Shown here: piece by piece, positions 11,323-24,296 of the stretch
Layout of the letters: every line of letters begins with the position of its first letter
Position numbering within the stretch: position 1 is the first letter of the stretch
Assembly (NCBI GenBank): GCA_030159075.1
Contig: BROG01000441.1
Span: forward strand, 124,001 to 188,000
Direction of reading: 5' to 3'
Length of the DNA: 64,000 bases
From: Atrina japonica
Taxonomy: Eukaryota > Mollusca > Bivalvia > Pterioida > Pinnidae
Program-made: the position numbers and the translations under genes
The notes under the pieces: model-generated
The model's input: only the letters and a program-made list of their open reading frames with translations
Told to the model about the DNA's origin: nothing
The model's database searches: none

Positions 11323-11547
11323 CAAATATCTAACTTCCAAATAGGGAGGGGGTTCTATAATTCAATAACTCTTTGTTAAAAGACCTTGAATTTGTTAAAA
11401 AGTTAAACAGTGTGTTTCAGTGACAAAAAAAAGGATTATGCCTCCTTACCAGTTCTTCACAATATATAATTGAAACCATTCCAAATGATAATTTACAACT
11501 TACTGTAGAATTTGAATTTTGAATAGTGAAAAATGCTTTGAAATTGA

Positions 11548-11792
11548 ATGTGTTTTAAGTCACATTCAACGATTTTTCAGTTACATGACATCAGCCAATT
11601 TTTAATGGCAAAGGAGAGAACCTAGTTGCAATGTATCCAGAAAAAGACCACCAGCCTTCCAAAAGTAAACTGACACACTTTCTCACAAAATTCATCTTAG
11701 GTTCCATTGGGGCTCCATCCTGCATTTACCATAAGACAGACTTCATGGTTCAAAGCATGATGCTCTAACCAAGCGGCCACAGAGACTCAAAC
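11548..11792 (-). mobile_element. SINE A copy (tRNA-like head)
   Basis: The element is read on the minus strand. Its head, inverse of 'gctctaaccaagcggccacagag', gives CTCTGTGGCCGCTTGGTTAGAGC, like a tRNA-Leu/Ser D-arm with a Pol III A box. The body includes inverses of 'gagagaacctagttgcaatgta' and 'ccagccttccaaaagtaaactg', and the 3' end is 'gtgttttaagtcacattcaac'. It is diverged, with a decayed B box. Confidence 0.8.
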
Positions 11793-12599
11793 CCGGACAT
11801 TTAAAGGAAATGTGTGAATATGAAGTAGAAATGTTTGATCCCTACAAATGGTCTTGAACATATTTTCTTTGTATTGACTACATGTCATTTTTTATCTTGT
11901 TTTGTTTATATGTCATTGTTTTCTCTCACGGAAGACAATTATCAGATTTCAATTCCAGTTGCATTTCAGTTTTACTTCTTGAAAGAATTTTCTTACAACT
12001 TAGTTGAGACCTTCTGCTCTATTCTTTTCTACAATCTCTAAAATTTGGTATATATAAATGATTGCCAAATCAAAACAGGATAAATTTGTCACGCATGTTC
12101 AATGAAAAGCACTTAATCGATTTGAGTATACATTTCTCATCAAGTTCGTCATTGATCACTCCATCAACATAGCATATTGTTGAACAAATTGATAACTAAA
12201 ACAATGAAATAAGAAACAATGGCAACATAAATCTATCAAAATGATTCCAGTCTTCTGGTTTTTAAAATTCTGTAATTTCATATCTCATCTCTCACTGAGA
12301 AGTACTGGAAACTTGGTCATCTTGGGAATTGTACATGTAGCCAGAATTATGATTCCCATTAATCTATCCAAGATAACAATGGAACTGGAAATAAGTCACA
12401 AGATCCAGTTAATGGCTACAGGTCAGATTAGGTTTAGCAGCAATAAGCCTAGACACCAAACAATATAATTATGGGCTTTGACTCCAAGAATAATCTTCTT
12501 GCAATTGAACTGCATGGTCTATCAATGAAATCAGATGAGATGTAAATCAAACTTTACAACTAGGTGAAGAAATAAGTTAGACACAGCCCAAACAAAGAG

Positions 12600-12785
12600 A
12601 ATCAACAAAGGGGAGTAACTCTATAAAGAAGGATGGTAGGAGCACAATTTTTGTACATGTATGTAAAGTCTCTCATCTTTTTAAGATGTATACTTGCATA
12701 AATTTTAGGGAAGCCTGGTTTAAGAAATGAGGGAGATATGGCCTGGACAAAGAATAAGGAGAGACTGACAGAAGGACAAAAGAAC
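12600..12785. repeat. Fragment of a 'gatatggcctggacaaag' dispersed repeat
   Basis: The tail 'gggagatatggcctggacaaag...gacagaaggacaaaagaac' resembles 28955-29050 ('gaagatatagcccagacaaagg...gatggatggatgg'). It looks like the end of a bivalve dispersed element with purine-rich 'gacgga'-type termini. No coding is seen. Confidence 0.45.
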
Positions 12786-12933
12786 AAACATAACTAAAAA
12801 CTATAACACCCCCCCAATGAGAGATGGGAAAGACAAAAAAAAAGTCATGAAATTTAATGATGACTATTTGGTATTATATTCTTTACAAATATTTCACTGA
12901 TAATTATTGTAAATTCAGATTAAGTTTTTCAAA

Positions 12934-13399
12934 CAAGAGTTGTCAAAAGACAACAATGCCCACCGCAAATGGATGTAAATTTTCATGGTGTTTGACCTAC
13001 AGCTGTCAGGTTTTAAAGTTATGGTATGGTAAATATTTTGATTCCTTCAGCTTAGGCTAAAAGTTTTGGAATATAGGTCAAATTCCAAGGTCAAGGATAC
13101 TATGTCAAAAGTCAAAACACCAAATGAAAAAATCTAACTGTGAAATATCAAACCCCTGGTTTAAAAGCCAAGGTTAATGGTTTTAAAATGTAGGTCAAAG
13201 TCCAAGGTCAAGGTCACTAGGTCAAATGTAATGGTACCAAATGAAAAGCTCTGGTCATAAGGAATCTTTATGTGAGATATCAAAGTCATGTCCCTTGTGG
13301 TTAAAGTTATAAGCCATGTTAAAATTTTGTTTATGGACACTAACGACACTGGGGGTATGGCATTAGCTCTCTGAACTTTCATCCTGGTGAGTTAAAAAA
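12934..13399 (+). mobile_element. Dispersed repeat 'agagttgtcaaaagacaac...aaggtcaaggtcac'
   Basis: It starts 'caagagttgtcaaaagacaacaatgcccaccgc', carries repeated 'taggtcaaa.tccaaggtcaaggtcacta.gtcaaa' modules and ends 'ctttcatcctggtgagttaaaaaag'. A related element is at 48553-48936. It is typical of bivalve intronic repeats, and any open frame in it is incidental. Confidence 0.6.
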
Positions 13400-13529
13400 G
13401 ACCTTTGTGACAGGGTTTGAACATCAATCTTTTATCTAAGATGACTCTCCTATTTTATAAGTGTGTACCGGACTAAAACATAAGCTTTAGTTTGATTAAA
13501 ACATTAGCAATGGGAATTTTAATTATGAA

Positions 13530-13763
13530 TGATGTTTTACGCAACACTTAACAATTTTTAAGTTATGTGGTGGCAGATAGTTTATAATGGTGGAAGAGAG
13601 AACCTGGTTACAATGTACCCACGAAGAAACCACTGGCCTTCCGCAAGTTAACTGGTAAACTTTCCCATTGAAATCAGCTTAGGTTCCAGAGGGGCTCAAA
13701 CCTGTACGTTCCAGAAGTGAGAAACTTCATTGTCAAAGTGAATTGCTCTAACCACTCAGCCAT
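13530..13763 (-). mobile_element. SINE A copy (tRNA-like head)
   Basis: Minus-strand SINE. The head is the inverse of 'gctctaaccactcagccat'. The body has 'gagagaacctggttacaatgtacccacgaag' and 'ggccttccgcaagttaactgg' on the plus strand. The 3' end is 'gatgttttacgcaacactta'. Confidence 0.85.
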
Positions 13764-15466
13764 ATTTCAAACAATATAAACTAAAGCATTGCCTTGAAGC
13801 AATCTTAGCTTTATTGTAACATTGTAATGTAATATTAAATGCATCGGGTTAGGAAACCCATGTGCTTTATACTGATGCAGACAGTGTTTTGCATCCACTG
13901 TATGTACAGATAAATTTCTACCCCCTTACCATAAAGTGCTCGCTTCCCTGGCTTAAAATCGCGCTGAAATTGTTGCCAGATTATAGGTAAGGCGTATTTG
14001 GCATTGTTTTATTGGAACAATAAAATGTTGGTAAGCCGTCTAGTCTGTAGCCGGCTATTACCGGATTGGGCTGTCATATCTAGGCTGTTACTTATCCGGC
14101 TATTATGGGATTGGGCTGTCCACAAACCCACTGTACTCAACCACATGTATAATTCAACCAATCAGATTAGACATTTATGGCAGCCATGTTTCTAGGAACC
14201 CACATGCGGAGCCTCATTTGCAATGTACCAGTTGAAACTTTAAAGCCCATAGTACACACCGGAAGACTCTGACATTAAAAGAGGGAACTGTAATTATTGG
14301 ACTAGACTCAAGTTGCAACATTTCTACAATAAAGAACTCACTGTGCTCGCATATAACTATAGCATGGGACACTCATTATGAATAATAAGACAAAGTATTT
14401 ATATATCTATTGGCATGTTCCATCTGCATTGAATTATAAACATGTTAGATCATAAACTCTTTTTCATACTCAGCACCATAGCATGCATGGAAAACCCATT
14501 GAGAATGATTAACTGGACATAGAATATTTTGAAATTGATAATCTCAAATTGGAAATGATAAATCCATAATTTTTTTTCCAGTTATTATTGTTTATTGTCC
14601 CATTACTATAAAACATGCTTTTTAATGGGTACTTTCTAGCTCAGAGTTCTCCTCAGTCATTAAAAAATTAAATGCCATCTTACAACTGTAAAATTGTTTA
14701 AATGTGGTAAAAAAAAAAATGCCAGTAAACACATTAAATGCTTATTTCAAAAGCTTTCCATCATCATTATCTAATATTTTCAATTATCGCTGTAGCTAAC
14801 CATAATTATCATCGTAATCAAATAAGTATTTCATTTTGTAACTCAGAAAATCTATAATGGGTGTATAAAATACTAAACCAGTTATACTTACTGTGAAAAA
14901 GTGAAATATTCCTAATTAAATACGCTGCAAAAACTCTTTATGATCTCCGATATAGATAAATCGTCAGTTCCAGGTTTTAAAACAAAAACAATTTCTGCTA
15001 AACAGAAATATGAACTGTCGGATACCGGCCTCACAAATTGATATGAACTGATCGTAAAAAACTTCATTTAATGTATACAAATGCAATCAGCGTAGACAAT
15101 GTTGGCCGGTACAGTGTAACGGTTTCATGTTCTTGTACACCATGCATCTCAGACTGATGGCAGAATCCATTTATTTAGAAAATGGATTCACAACAAAATC
15201 AACTTGTATTACCCTGGGCATTATTTTGTGTGTGCAAACTTGAACATTTTCACAATATTTTCTGTTTTCTATAACTGGAGGCTGCATATGGCAATTGGAA
15301 AAGAAATTGATAACAAACAATTCTGATTACTTTGGAGGACTATTTAAACAATACTTTATCATTTCCATGAATTCCCATATTTGTAATATTATACTTCCAT
15401 AAATCATGTATACACAGTAAAGAATTACAAAATTATTTGATACAGAACTCTAATCTCTCTCTTTCT

Positions 15467-16258
15467 CTCTCTCTCTCTGTAATGGGAATATGTAGATGTT
15501 TGTGTTATATGGGAATGAGAAGATGTATGTTTGTGTGTTATATTAGAATGTATAGATGGGTGTTATATAGGAATGTGTATATGTTTATGTAATATGCACT
15601 TGTGTAGAAGTGTGTGTTTGAATGTGTGTGTGTGTGTGTTATATGAAAGTATATAGATATGTGTTTTATGGAAATGTGTAAATGTTTATAAATATGCAAA
15701 TGTCATGTGTATGTGTGTTAGCTAATGTGTTAGTGTGTGTGTGTGTTAGTGTATGTGTGTTTGTGTGCATGTTGGCTAATGTGTAAGCATGTGTGTGTAT
15801 GTTAGTGTATGTTAGCTAATGTGTTAGTGTGTGTATGTGTGAGTTAGTGTATGTGTGTGAGAGAGTTAATGTGTATGTGTATATATGAGTTAGTGTGTAT
15901 GTGTGAGTTAGTGTGTGTGTGTGTATGTGAGAGAGTTAATGTGTATGTGTATATATGAGTTAGTGTGTATGTGTGAGTTAGTGTGAGTTAGTGTGTGTGT
16001 GAGAGAGTTAATGTGTATGTGTATATATGAGTTAGTGTGTATATGTGAGTTAGTGTGAGTTAGTGTGTGTGTGAGAGTTAATGTGTATGTGTATATGAGT
16101 TAGTGTGTATGTATGTGTGAGTGTGTGTGAGAGAGAGAGTTAATATGTATGTGTATATATGAGTTAGTGTGTATGTGTCTGTGTGTGTGTGTGTGAGAGA
16201 GAGTTAATGTGTATGTGTATATGTGAGTTAGTGTGTATGTGTGTGTGAGTGTGTGATG
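15467..16258. repeat. GT/GA-rich compound micro-/minisatellite
   Basis: A CT tract (15459-15477) is followed by GT-rich sequence that settles into units like 'gagagagttaatgtgtatgtgtatatatgagttagtgtgtatgtgtgagttagtg'. After the SINE at 16279-16520 the text 'tgttatatggaaatgtatagatgtgtatgtg' continues the same pattern, so the SINE inserted near the array's edge. Confidence 0.9.
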
Positions 16259-16278
16259 GTTTTATTTGATTTTGGTAA

Positions 16279-16520
16279 GTGTTTTACACAACATTCAACA
16301 ATTTTTAGGTTAAATAATAATGGCAGCCAGTTGCTAATGGTAGAAGAGAGACATGGTTGCAATGTACTTGGGAAGAGACCATGGGCCTTCCACAAGTAAA
16401 CTGGTAAACGTTCCAAAAAATTCTCAACTTTCTCAGCGGGGCTCGAAACCTGCGCTGACCAGAAGTAAAAGACATCATGGTTAAAAGCGCAATGCTCTAA
16501 CCACTCGACCATGGAGGCCC
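16279..16520 (-). mobile_element. SINE A copy inserted in the GT array
   Basis: Minus-strand SINE with a well-kept head: the inverse of 'gctctaaccactcgaccatggaggcc', with a B-box-like inverse of 'ggggctcgaaacctgc'. The body contains 'gaagagaccatgggccttccacaagtaaactgg'. The 3' end is 'gtgttttacacaacattcaacaa'. Confidence 0.88.
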
Positions 16521-17019
16521 TGTGTTATATGGAAATGTATAGATGTGTATGTGTTTCCATACTCTCATCTTCTTAATTTAAGCTCAATGTGGATTCCATT
16601 TCCATGTGATTTCCAGTTAGTGTCATGCAGATATGATGTTCATTCTGTCAATTATCAAATTCCTAGCATATACTGGAACTTAGATATCAAAATTAGAACC
16701 CACTGTTTATTTTATATAACCAGGACTTTGACTGGTTTTTACTTTTGATTATTATGCTTTTAGATTTCAATTCAAATTTAATCAATTAGATATATTATCA
16801 TGTTAAACATTCTATCACCATTTTCAAAACTGTTACAGGAACTGGTAATTATACAATATGTAGTAAAAACTTGATAATTTTATTTTTAAGAAAATAAAAT
16901 ATATACTGATATCAAAATCATTTCTGGAAATGAAATTAATAATTAAAACAACAAAAAAGATATGTCTTCTTACACATATTACAAGAAAATGCAATATAAA
17001 ATATTACAGCTTTATTCAT

Positions 17020-17110
17020 TTAACTTATCAAGCCCTGAAAAACAATGGACTCTTCTATAAAATCAATGACTTAGACCAGTCTAAATGTGTCTTTAGGGGT
17101 TAATGTGTTG
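17020..17110. mobile_element. TTAA-type ~90 bp MITE, copy 2
   Basis: It starts 'ttaacttatcaagccctgaaaaacaatgga', has the core 'atcaatgacttagaccagtctaaatgtgtc' and ends 'ttaggggttaatgtgtt'. Orientation is opposite to copy 1. Confidence 0.8.
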
Positions 17111-17213
17111 TTCACTATTTATGACATAAAACAGCAATCAGTATGGCCTCTTTAAGCAGTTCTATGTACAACAACATGTTATTTTTTCCAGTCACCCTGA
17201 AATTTTTACACAA

Positions 17214-17352
17214 AGGAAGTCAAATCTAAATAGTGAGCACTTTATAACAAAAGTATGAGCTCTTACTAACAAAGGAAGCCACATCTACATAGTGAGCACT
17301 TTATAACAAAAGTATGAGCTCTTACTAACAAAGGAAGCCACATCTACATAAC
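17214..17352. repeat. 61-bp tandem repeat, ~2.3 copies
   Basis: The unit 'caaaggaagccacatctaca' + 'tagtgagcactttataacaa' + 'aagtatgagctcttactaa' is repeated nearly perfectly twice and then begins a third time. Confidence 0.9.
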
Positions 17353-17587
17353 AAGGCTCTATATGGTATCAAAACCATAATCATAGCGATGCCATATCAT
17401 CAAATTTAACATTGATATCACTGAGAGTTTATCAATATTTCCAATAACGTGTTTAGATTTCACCATCTGTCTTGTATTACTATAAGTAACCTTTAACAGA
17501 TAAATGTAAACTTTAAATCATCAGGAACTAGAAACACACCTGAACACACATGTACAATATTACTTAATTAAGCTAGTAATCAACAAT

Positions 17588-18030
17588 ATGGAAACTGTTA
17601 AACCTTAGAACTTAACACTAGGAAGAGTTAAACCTTAGAAACTAACAAAAGGAACTATTAAACCTTAGAACCTAATACATTAGGAACTGTTAAACCTAAG
17701 AATCTAAAACAACGAACTGTTAAACCTTAGAATCTAACACAAGGATCTGTTAAACCTTAGAACCTAACACAACAAACTGTTAAACCTTAGAATCTAACAC
17801 AAGGACCTGTTAAACCTTAGAATCTTACACAAGGAACTGTTAAACCTTAGAATCTAACACAAGGATCTGTTAAACCTTAGAATCTAACACAAGGACCTGT
17901 TAAACCTTAGAATCTAACACAACAAACTGTTAAACCTCAGAATCTAACACAAGGACATATTAAACCTTAGAATCTAACACAAGGACCTGTTAAACCTTAG
18001 AATCTAACACAAGGATCTGTTAAACCTAAG
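17588..18030. repeat. 30-bp minisatellite, about 15 copies
   Basis: The unit is CTGTTAAACCTTAGAATCTA + ACACAAGGA/T. The middle is homogeneous and both edges decay ('cttaacactagga', 'ctataacatatg'). Confidence 0.95.
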
Positions 18031-18230
18031 ACTATAACATATGTAACAGATAATTGGCTCATTTTTTACCTCTTTTCACACCTGATCCTCAACTCAATAA
18101 AAACGAAACAAGTGAGAGGAATACGTTTTTTGCTGGAAAAGTAATAATATGTTTTTGTTTAGAAATATGTTTAGTAATTTAGTTTAAATGAAATGATATT
18201 CAGATCTTAATTGTTGATAAGTTTTTCTAT

Positions 18231-18360
18231 ACAGTAGAACCTGCCTCGAAAGACTGTAGCTATTTAAAAAAAAAAAACTGCTTTGAAAGACCCACATTCA
18301 GAAAACATGTATCTTGAGAGACCCGTATTTTAATAAACTATGTGTGCCTTAAGAGAAAGC
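18231..18360. mobile_element. Degenerate 'TACAGTAGAACCTGCCT' MITE
   Basis: It starts 'tatacagtagaacctgcctcgaaagac' and repeats 'gaaagaccc' and 'gagagacccg' blocks. It belongs with the 'gtggtctc' MITE family. The right end is unclear and abuts SINE B at 18361. Confidence 0.45.
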
Positions 18361-18655
18361 TATGTGTTTTGCTAGGAGTAGACCTAATAGGCTCGTCTGG
18401 TATTTCATCAGCACAACCACAAACAACGAGAATGAAAATTTACATGAAGTGCCACAAATTTTGACCTGTGCTATGGACAGACTTCAATCAAGTGAGAGTT
18501 CTTTTAAGCTCCATGTGACCTCAGATTTATGTCTCATCCAAAAGACCTGTGACTTTCAGTTAAAAAATGACCCTGTTCCGGGAATTGAACCTGGTACCTT
18601 CCACTTTTGAGTTGAATGCTCCACCACCAGACCACTGGAAGCAGTCAATTCCAAT
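18361..18655 (-). mobile_element. SINE B copy with tRNA-like head
   Basis: Read on the minus strand, the head is CCAGTGGTCTGGTGGTGGAG, followed by a B-box-like GGTACCAGGTTCAATTCCCGG. The body continues 'gaaagtcacaggtcttttgg' 'atgagacataaatctgaggtc' and 'gtccatagcacaggtcaaaatttgtggcactt'. The A and B boxes are both recognisable. The same head unit is the source of the 30-bp array at 56786-57478. Confidence 0.82.
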
Positions 18656-19398
18656 CCTCGGAAGACCCTTGGATTTGATAATTCCTACCACTCCAGTGAA
18701 GATGTCCTAATCCACTTACCACATTCTTGTAAGTTTCTATTAGTCATTATATTTTCTTCTCTCCCCCCCCCCACAAATTCTGGATCAATAGAAATCTAGA
18801 TATGTAATCAAACATGAACACTGGAAGCTTTATTGCTACACTAAAGGAAAAGTCAAATGATACTGTGACCCATACACACAAATGTCTAATGGAATAAAAT
18901 TGAAACAATGACACAGGGACCTCCAGTTACCTTAACTATACAAAGATCACCCTATAAAATGTACAGCTAATGCCCACATGAATAATACTGTTTTGATCAA
19001 TATCTCTCAGAGCTTTTATAGTCATTAAATTACAACATGATTTAGTAGTGTCCATGATTTACATCTCAGAAACATGGAAATTCCACTTGCTTTTTGCATC
19101 AGTTCAAGGAAACAGACATCAATACAGCTATGCGTTGAGTATTGTCAATTTCATTTCACTCTTTTCTGCTCGTTTTGTCTAAAAATCTCACTGTAGATCT
19201 ACATGTATCACATCACATTTGGATGATCTTAAACTTTTTGTGAATATTCTTATCACAACACTTAATAAGTAAACTACATGTATAACTAAATTAATAAAAA
19301 AAATATTAATAAACTTCATGACAGTAGCAATATATTTCTACACAGAACTGTAATCTATTTGTTCATAGCAATGTTGATTTATATCACACCATGAATAT

Positions 19399-19487
19399 TT
19401 AACCCATTTACCCCTATTCGCATTTGGACTGGTCTGAGTCAATGATTTACAGAAGAGTCCATTGTTTTTCAGGGGTTAATGAGTTAA
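19399..19487. mobile_element. TTAA-type MITE, copy 3 (both TTAA ends intact)
   Basis: This 89 bp copy runs from 'ttaacccatttacccct' to 'aggggttaatgagttaa', with the core 'catttggactggtctgagtcaatgatttacagaagagtcc'. It is one of the cleanest copies for defining the ends. Confidence 0.85.
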
Positions 19488-19499
19488 CTTATACACTGT

Positions 19500-19690
19500 A
19501 TGGAGATTTAGGTTTCAGGTGAAGTACCAAAGCTTTTGACCTTTGCTATGTACTGACTGTCAATGCAGTGAGGGTACTTTACTGTACCAATCCTGCTAGG
19601 ATACGAAATCTTTGTTCTAAGTCTCCTCTGAGGGACATCATTATTTATGTTAAGTATCAAAAATTGAAGGAACAGTCATCATTACCAGTC
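19500..19690 (-). mobile_element. SINE B body fragment
   Basis: 'gaagtaccaaagcttttgacctttgctatgtactgactgtcaatgcagtgagggtac' matches the body of SINE B (compare 18450-18510 and 25240-25305). No tRNA head is present. Confidence 0.6.
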
Positions 19691-21177
19691 ACTACCTGTT
19701 CTAGAAGAGTCTAAGGTATAATCGAGGAATCTACCCTTGCCTCTCACTTCCAAGGTGACTAACAAACTGGTCTGTCATTTGGTTTACAAGTAATAAGCTA
19801 TAAATAAACAAACCAAAAGAATATGCCTATAAATCTTTTATATCCAGAACTTAAGATATTTGCTAAACATCAAGTGTGGTATGAAAAAAATATATATCAA
19901 CTTTGCAAGGGAGATTACTCTGAGAAACAATTATGAAGGTCCTTCCTCGATTCAATATGACATACATTTATATCAAGAAACAAAATGACCTAGATTTTTC
20001 TGAAGATAAGTTCACAGCATGTCATCTGTACTACATGAAACAAGATTACGATATCTATAGATTTCTATTTTTAGACCCTATACATGTGCAGTAATCAGTA
20101 CCACAGTAATCAAATTTCTACATATATAATGTGTATTAAAAAATAATTAATTCATGTGAATTTTTTCATAAGCTGTTGCAAGTAGTTTAGTGCATTAGAC
20201 CTTATTCTCTTTAACTTTAAGGAATCAGATATACACCAACTAAATAAAAACAACGAACCTTACCCTGTCTTTAGTTTTAAATTTCCAGATAACCTATCAA
20301 TCTACATGTTGGTTGAATGTCCTTTTCGTAATAACAATGAAAAAATCAATACAAAGTTTAACAGTGACGAAACACAGTGCATAAACGTTACAATCTTACC
20401 TTTTTACACTTTTATCTTGACAGATTAAAATGAACTGTTACTTATGCTCAGCAAATATTTATCAAGCTCTAGCTGACAATGTAGGTCTCCAAAAGTCACT
20501 TGTATCCTTGAGTAAGAACACAATTCAGTGCTCACATGTACATTAAATATACACAGCTGGTTGAACCAAAATATGAAATCGACAACGACGCTTGATTATT
20601 CTTTTAGAAAATATAGAATTCATTTCCGTGTCTTCAAATGGTCAAAGTGAAAATAGGATACAAAAGCAAGTACGGTAACTAAACTATAGACAAAAGATGT
20701 TGAGTTCCTTGTTCACTATTCCTTGGTTACCATTTTGACCTTAAATGAATACTCTGTACTATACCAAACAGGAACATTGCAAGACAACTTTACAAACTTC
20801 CAACGATCAGATAGAAAACTGTTTGTGATTTATCATGTTTTACATTTCAATTGCTCCAAAACAAAACACATCCTTTCTTTTCACCACATGCTATCCTATC
20901 TCTTGTGTTGAAACATTCAGTTCACTGTATCTTAAAATCAGCCCAAGATAAACATGAAACATAAAACAGTTACATAACTGTGATGTTTTATCTTCAAGAA
21001 GTTGTTCTATAGATAGCCATTTTCTCAATCTTCTGAGTCTTGTTTGCATATCTATATCTCCTTTCAAGGAGTTTTCTCCCTTTGGTAATTCAATGGAAAG
21101 TTTTCAAATTGCCTATGAACAAGCAATGGAAGTTTTAATAGTTCTAATATCTAGTCCACATTTGTAAATATTCTATC

Positions 21178-22230
21178 TAGGTAAGGTGGTATCACAGGTA
21201 ATAGCTAAGATGTTTACTATCTAACTAAGTTGATATCACAGGTAATAGCTAAAATGTTCACTATCTAAGTAAGGTGTATCACAGGTAATAGCTAAGATGT
21301 TTACTATCTAGGTAAGGTGGTATCACAGGTAATAGCTAAAATGTTCACTATCTAAGTAAGGTGTATCACAGGTAATAGCTAAGATGTTTACTATCTAACT
21401 AAGTTGATATCACAGGTAATAGCTAAAATGTTCACTATCTAAGTAAGGTGTATCACAGGTAATAGCTAAGATGTTTACTATCTAGGTAAGGTGGTATCAC
21501 AGGTAATAGCTAAGATGTTCAATATCTAAGTAAGGTGATATCACACATAATAGCTAAGATATTTACTATCTAAGTAAGGTGATATCACAGGTAATAGCTA
21601 AGATGTTTACTATCTAGGTAAGGTGATGTCACAGGTAATAGCTAAGATGTTCAATATCTAAGTAAGGTGATATCACACATAATAGCTAAGATATTTACTA
21701 TCTAAGTAAGGTGTATCACAGGTAATAGCTAAGATGTTTACTATCTAGGTAAGGTGGTGTCACAGGTAATAGCTAAGATGTTCAATATCTAAGTAAGGTG
21801 ATATCACACATAATAGCTAAGATATTTACTATCTAAGTAAGGTGTATCACAGGTAATAGCTAAGATGTTTACTATCTAGGTAAGGTGGTGTCACAGGTAA
21901 TAGCTAAGATGTTCAATATCTAAGTAAGGTGATATCACACATAATAGCTAAGATATTTACTATCTAAGTAAGGTGATATCACAGGTAATAGCAAAGATGT
22001 TTACTATCTAGGTATGGTGACATCACAAGTAATAGCTAAGATGTTTACTATCTAGGTAAGGTGGTATCACAGGTAATAGCTAAGATGTTTATTATCTAGG
22101 TAAGAAGATATCACAGGAAATAGCTAAGATGAATAATATCAAGGCCAGGTGATATCACAGGTAATTGCTAAGATGTTTACTATCAGGTTAGGTGATATCA
22201 CAAGTAATAGCTAGGATGATTAGTATCTAG
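21178..22230. repeat. 44-bp minisatellite with higher-order structure, about 24 copies
   Basis: The basic unit is 'tatctaagtaaggtgatatc' + 'acaggtaatagctaagatgt' + 'ttac'. Variants ('cacataatagctaagatatt', 'ggtgtatcacagg', 'ggtggtgtcacagg...ttcaa') recur in a fixed three-unit order of about 130 bp between roughly 21500 and 21970. Edges are degenerate. Confidence 0.95.
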
Positions 22231-23258
22231 GCAATGATATACCAAACATAGCAACATCGATGTTTTCTACCTAACAACTAACATTACAGGCGAGCTAAAA
22301 TGGTATATTAGGTAACATAGAGACTAGAGACCTGAGTCTTCACTCAATTTATTATAACAAATGATTTATTATTTGTATGCCATGTAAAACATGCTTGTTA
22401 CTATCACATGAGAAATGCTATATTTTAAATTAGAAGGAAACTAGCAAAGCAGTTTTTAAAAGAATTGAAATGATGAAAAGATTTTGTGAAATCCAAATCC
22501 ACTGCTAAAGACATTAAAGGATTGCATTAAATTAAGAGAGGGATCCCTATGACTCATTAAATGTAAATCAAATATGCATCAGATGTCAATGTTTCTCTGA
22601 CAATATCTAATGATTTCTCCCACAGTGTTATGCTTTGTATGATCAACTGATTTCTCCCTCACTTTAAGCTGTGCAAAAAATCACAAACAGATACAAACTA
22701 ATGGGACATCATTGTGGAAATTCCAAAATAATGGAGGCTTATCAATCAGTGAATGCCCACATGATACACATTCTTTTTACATACATAAAATGTAGGAAAA
22801 CATCGTACACTAATTGAGTATAGGCGGTAGCACTCTCTGTGTTCAAAATGCCGTTTGTAACAGATCTTGCTGGTATTCTCAAAATGACAAGTTAAAAGCA
22901 TATTTTCTTGAAATCAAATACTGAAGTTGGAAAGTTGGTCTACACAGCAAGGATAAAACATGGCGAGATATGTTTAATGTACGTCCTTGAATTATTCAGT
23001 CTAAAATCACTGGCATAACTATGTAGTAAAGTAAACCCGAATTGCCACCTCCACCCCTCCCTCCTCATCTACAGTAAACATTTATTCGGTCATATTATGG
23101 TATTTTTTCAATTTCTCAATCTCAGATACCTTGAATTACAGTAGAACTTTGATGATAATTTTGTTATTCAACACTACTTATAAATAATTTATAATTCGAA
23201 CTTTAATGAGGTTAATTTCTTGATGTTTAAAAAGAAATTATGGTCCATTTCTAAAACC

Positions 23259-23914
23259 AAGAAGCCCAAGAGGGCCTCAATCGCTCACCTGAGAACTATC
23301 TACAAATATGGAATGAAGACCAAGAAGAATATGTACATGTAGACTGATCTGGCAAAGAAATATAAATATTGCTGTTTTCAGAAATTCATAAAAAAAATTC
23401 TAGAAATTAAATTTCTGCAAAATTCTTGCATAAAAAACAAGTAAAACACATTAAATGGATGCATCAAAGTGAATGCAAGGGGAGATAATTGAGGAAATCA
23501 TGCAAAAATGAATGAAAATGACAAAAGTCTGGAAAAGCCTCAAAAAACGTGTCAAAAATTTATATTTTGATTTTTATGAAAAATACAAACTTGAATCATA
23601 TATCCATGTAGATCACTCAGAAACAATCTGTTTTTCAATTCATGCAGCGGTTCTGGAGAAGAAGATTCTGAAAGACGGGTACCTTTTGGGACCTATTCTG
23701 CCATGCCCTGTACCCACCCCAGATCCAATCTGGCTGAAAACTACCTGCTTGGTAAAGGACCATAAGCACTTGCTTCCTGTCAAGTTTCATCAAAATTCCT
23801 TCAGTGGTTTCAGAGAAGAAGTCGAAAATATAAAAAGTTTACAGAGGGATGTGGACGAAGGACGGGGAGTGATCACAATAGTTCACTTGAGCCTTTGGCT
23901 CAGGTGAGCTAAAA
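23259..23914 (+). mobile_element. Bivalve dispersed element 'agaagcccaagagggcctc...caggtgagctaaaaa'
   Basis: It begins 'aagcccaagagggcctcaatcgctcacctgag' and ends 'gagcctttggctcaggtgagctaaaaa', so 'gctcacctgag' and 'ctcaggtgagc' are inverted termini. An open frame of 131 codons inside (23512-23907) has no family features and ends in the terminal repeat. I treat it as chance. Confidence 0.75.
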
Positions 23915-24235
23915 ACACAGAAAATTTTCTTATATCACGTTTTTGGTTATCATTCATAAGTCAATGTCCTGATGTTTTGAACTTTGACTCACCAAAGTTT
24001 TACAGTAATCACTAATATAACTATTTTTTGCAAACTTATTCAAAACAAATATAAAACATCAATCTGATTCTTAAAACAGACATAAAAATAAAACAACAAG
24101 AGTATCGCAAATGGTAAATACTATACCATCACATGCTGAGTGGGTCAAAACTGAATGGGACAAAATTGAGAAATTTTACTCACAAATGTGATGCATGATT
24201 CAAAATCTGAAATGGGTAACTAGAGGAACAAAAAG

Positions 24236-24237
24236 CT

Positions 24238-24288
<51 letters not shown>

Positions 24289-24296
24289 TTGTGTGA
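24236..24296. repeat. GT microsatellite with GTTT interruptions
   Basis: (GT)n runs interrupted by 'gtttgt' at regular intervals. Confidence 0.95.

Noticed and set aside
23512..23907. A 131-codon open frame
   Set aside because: It lies wholly within a bivalve dispersed element and ends in its terminal inverted repeat. There is no domain pattern.
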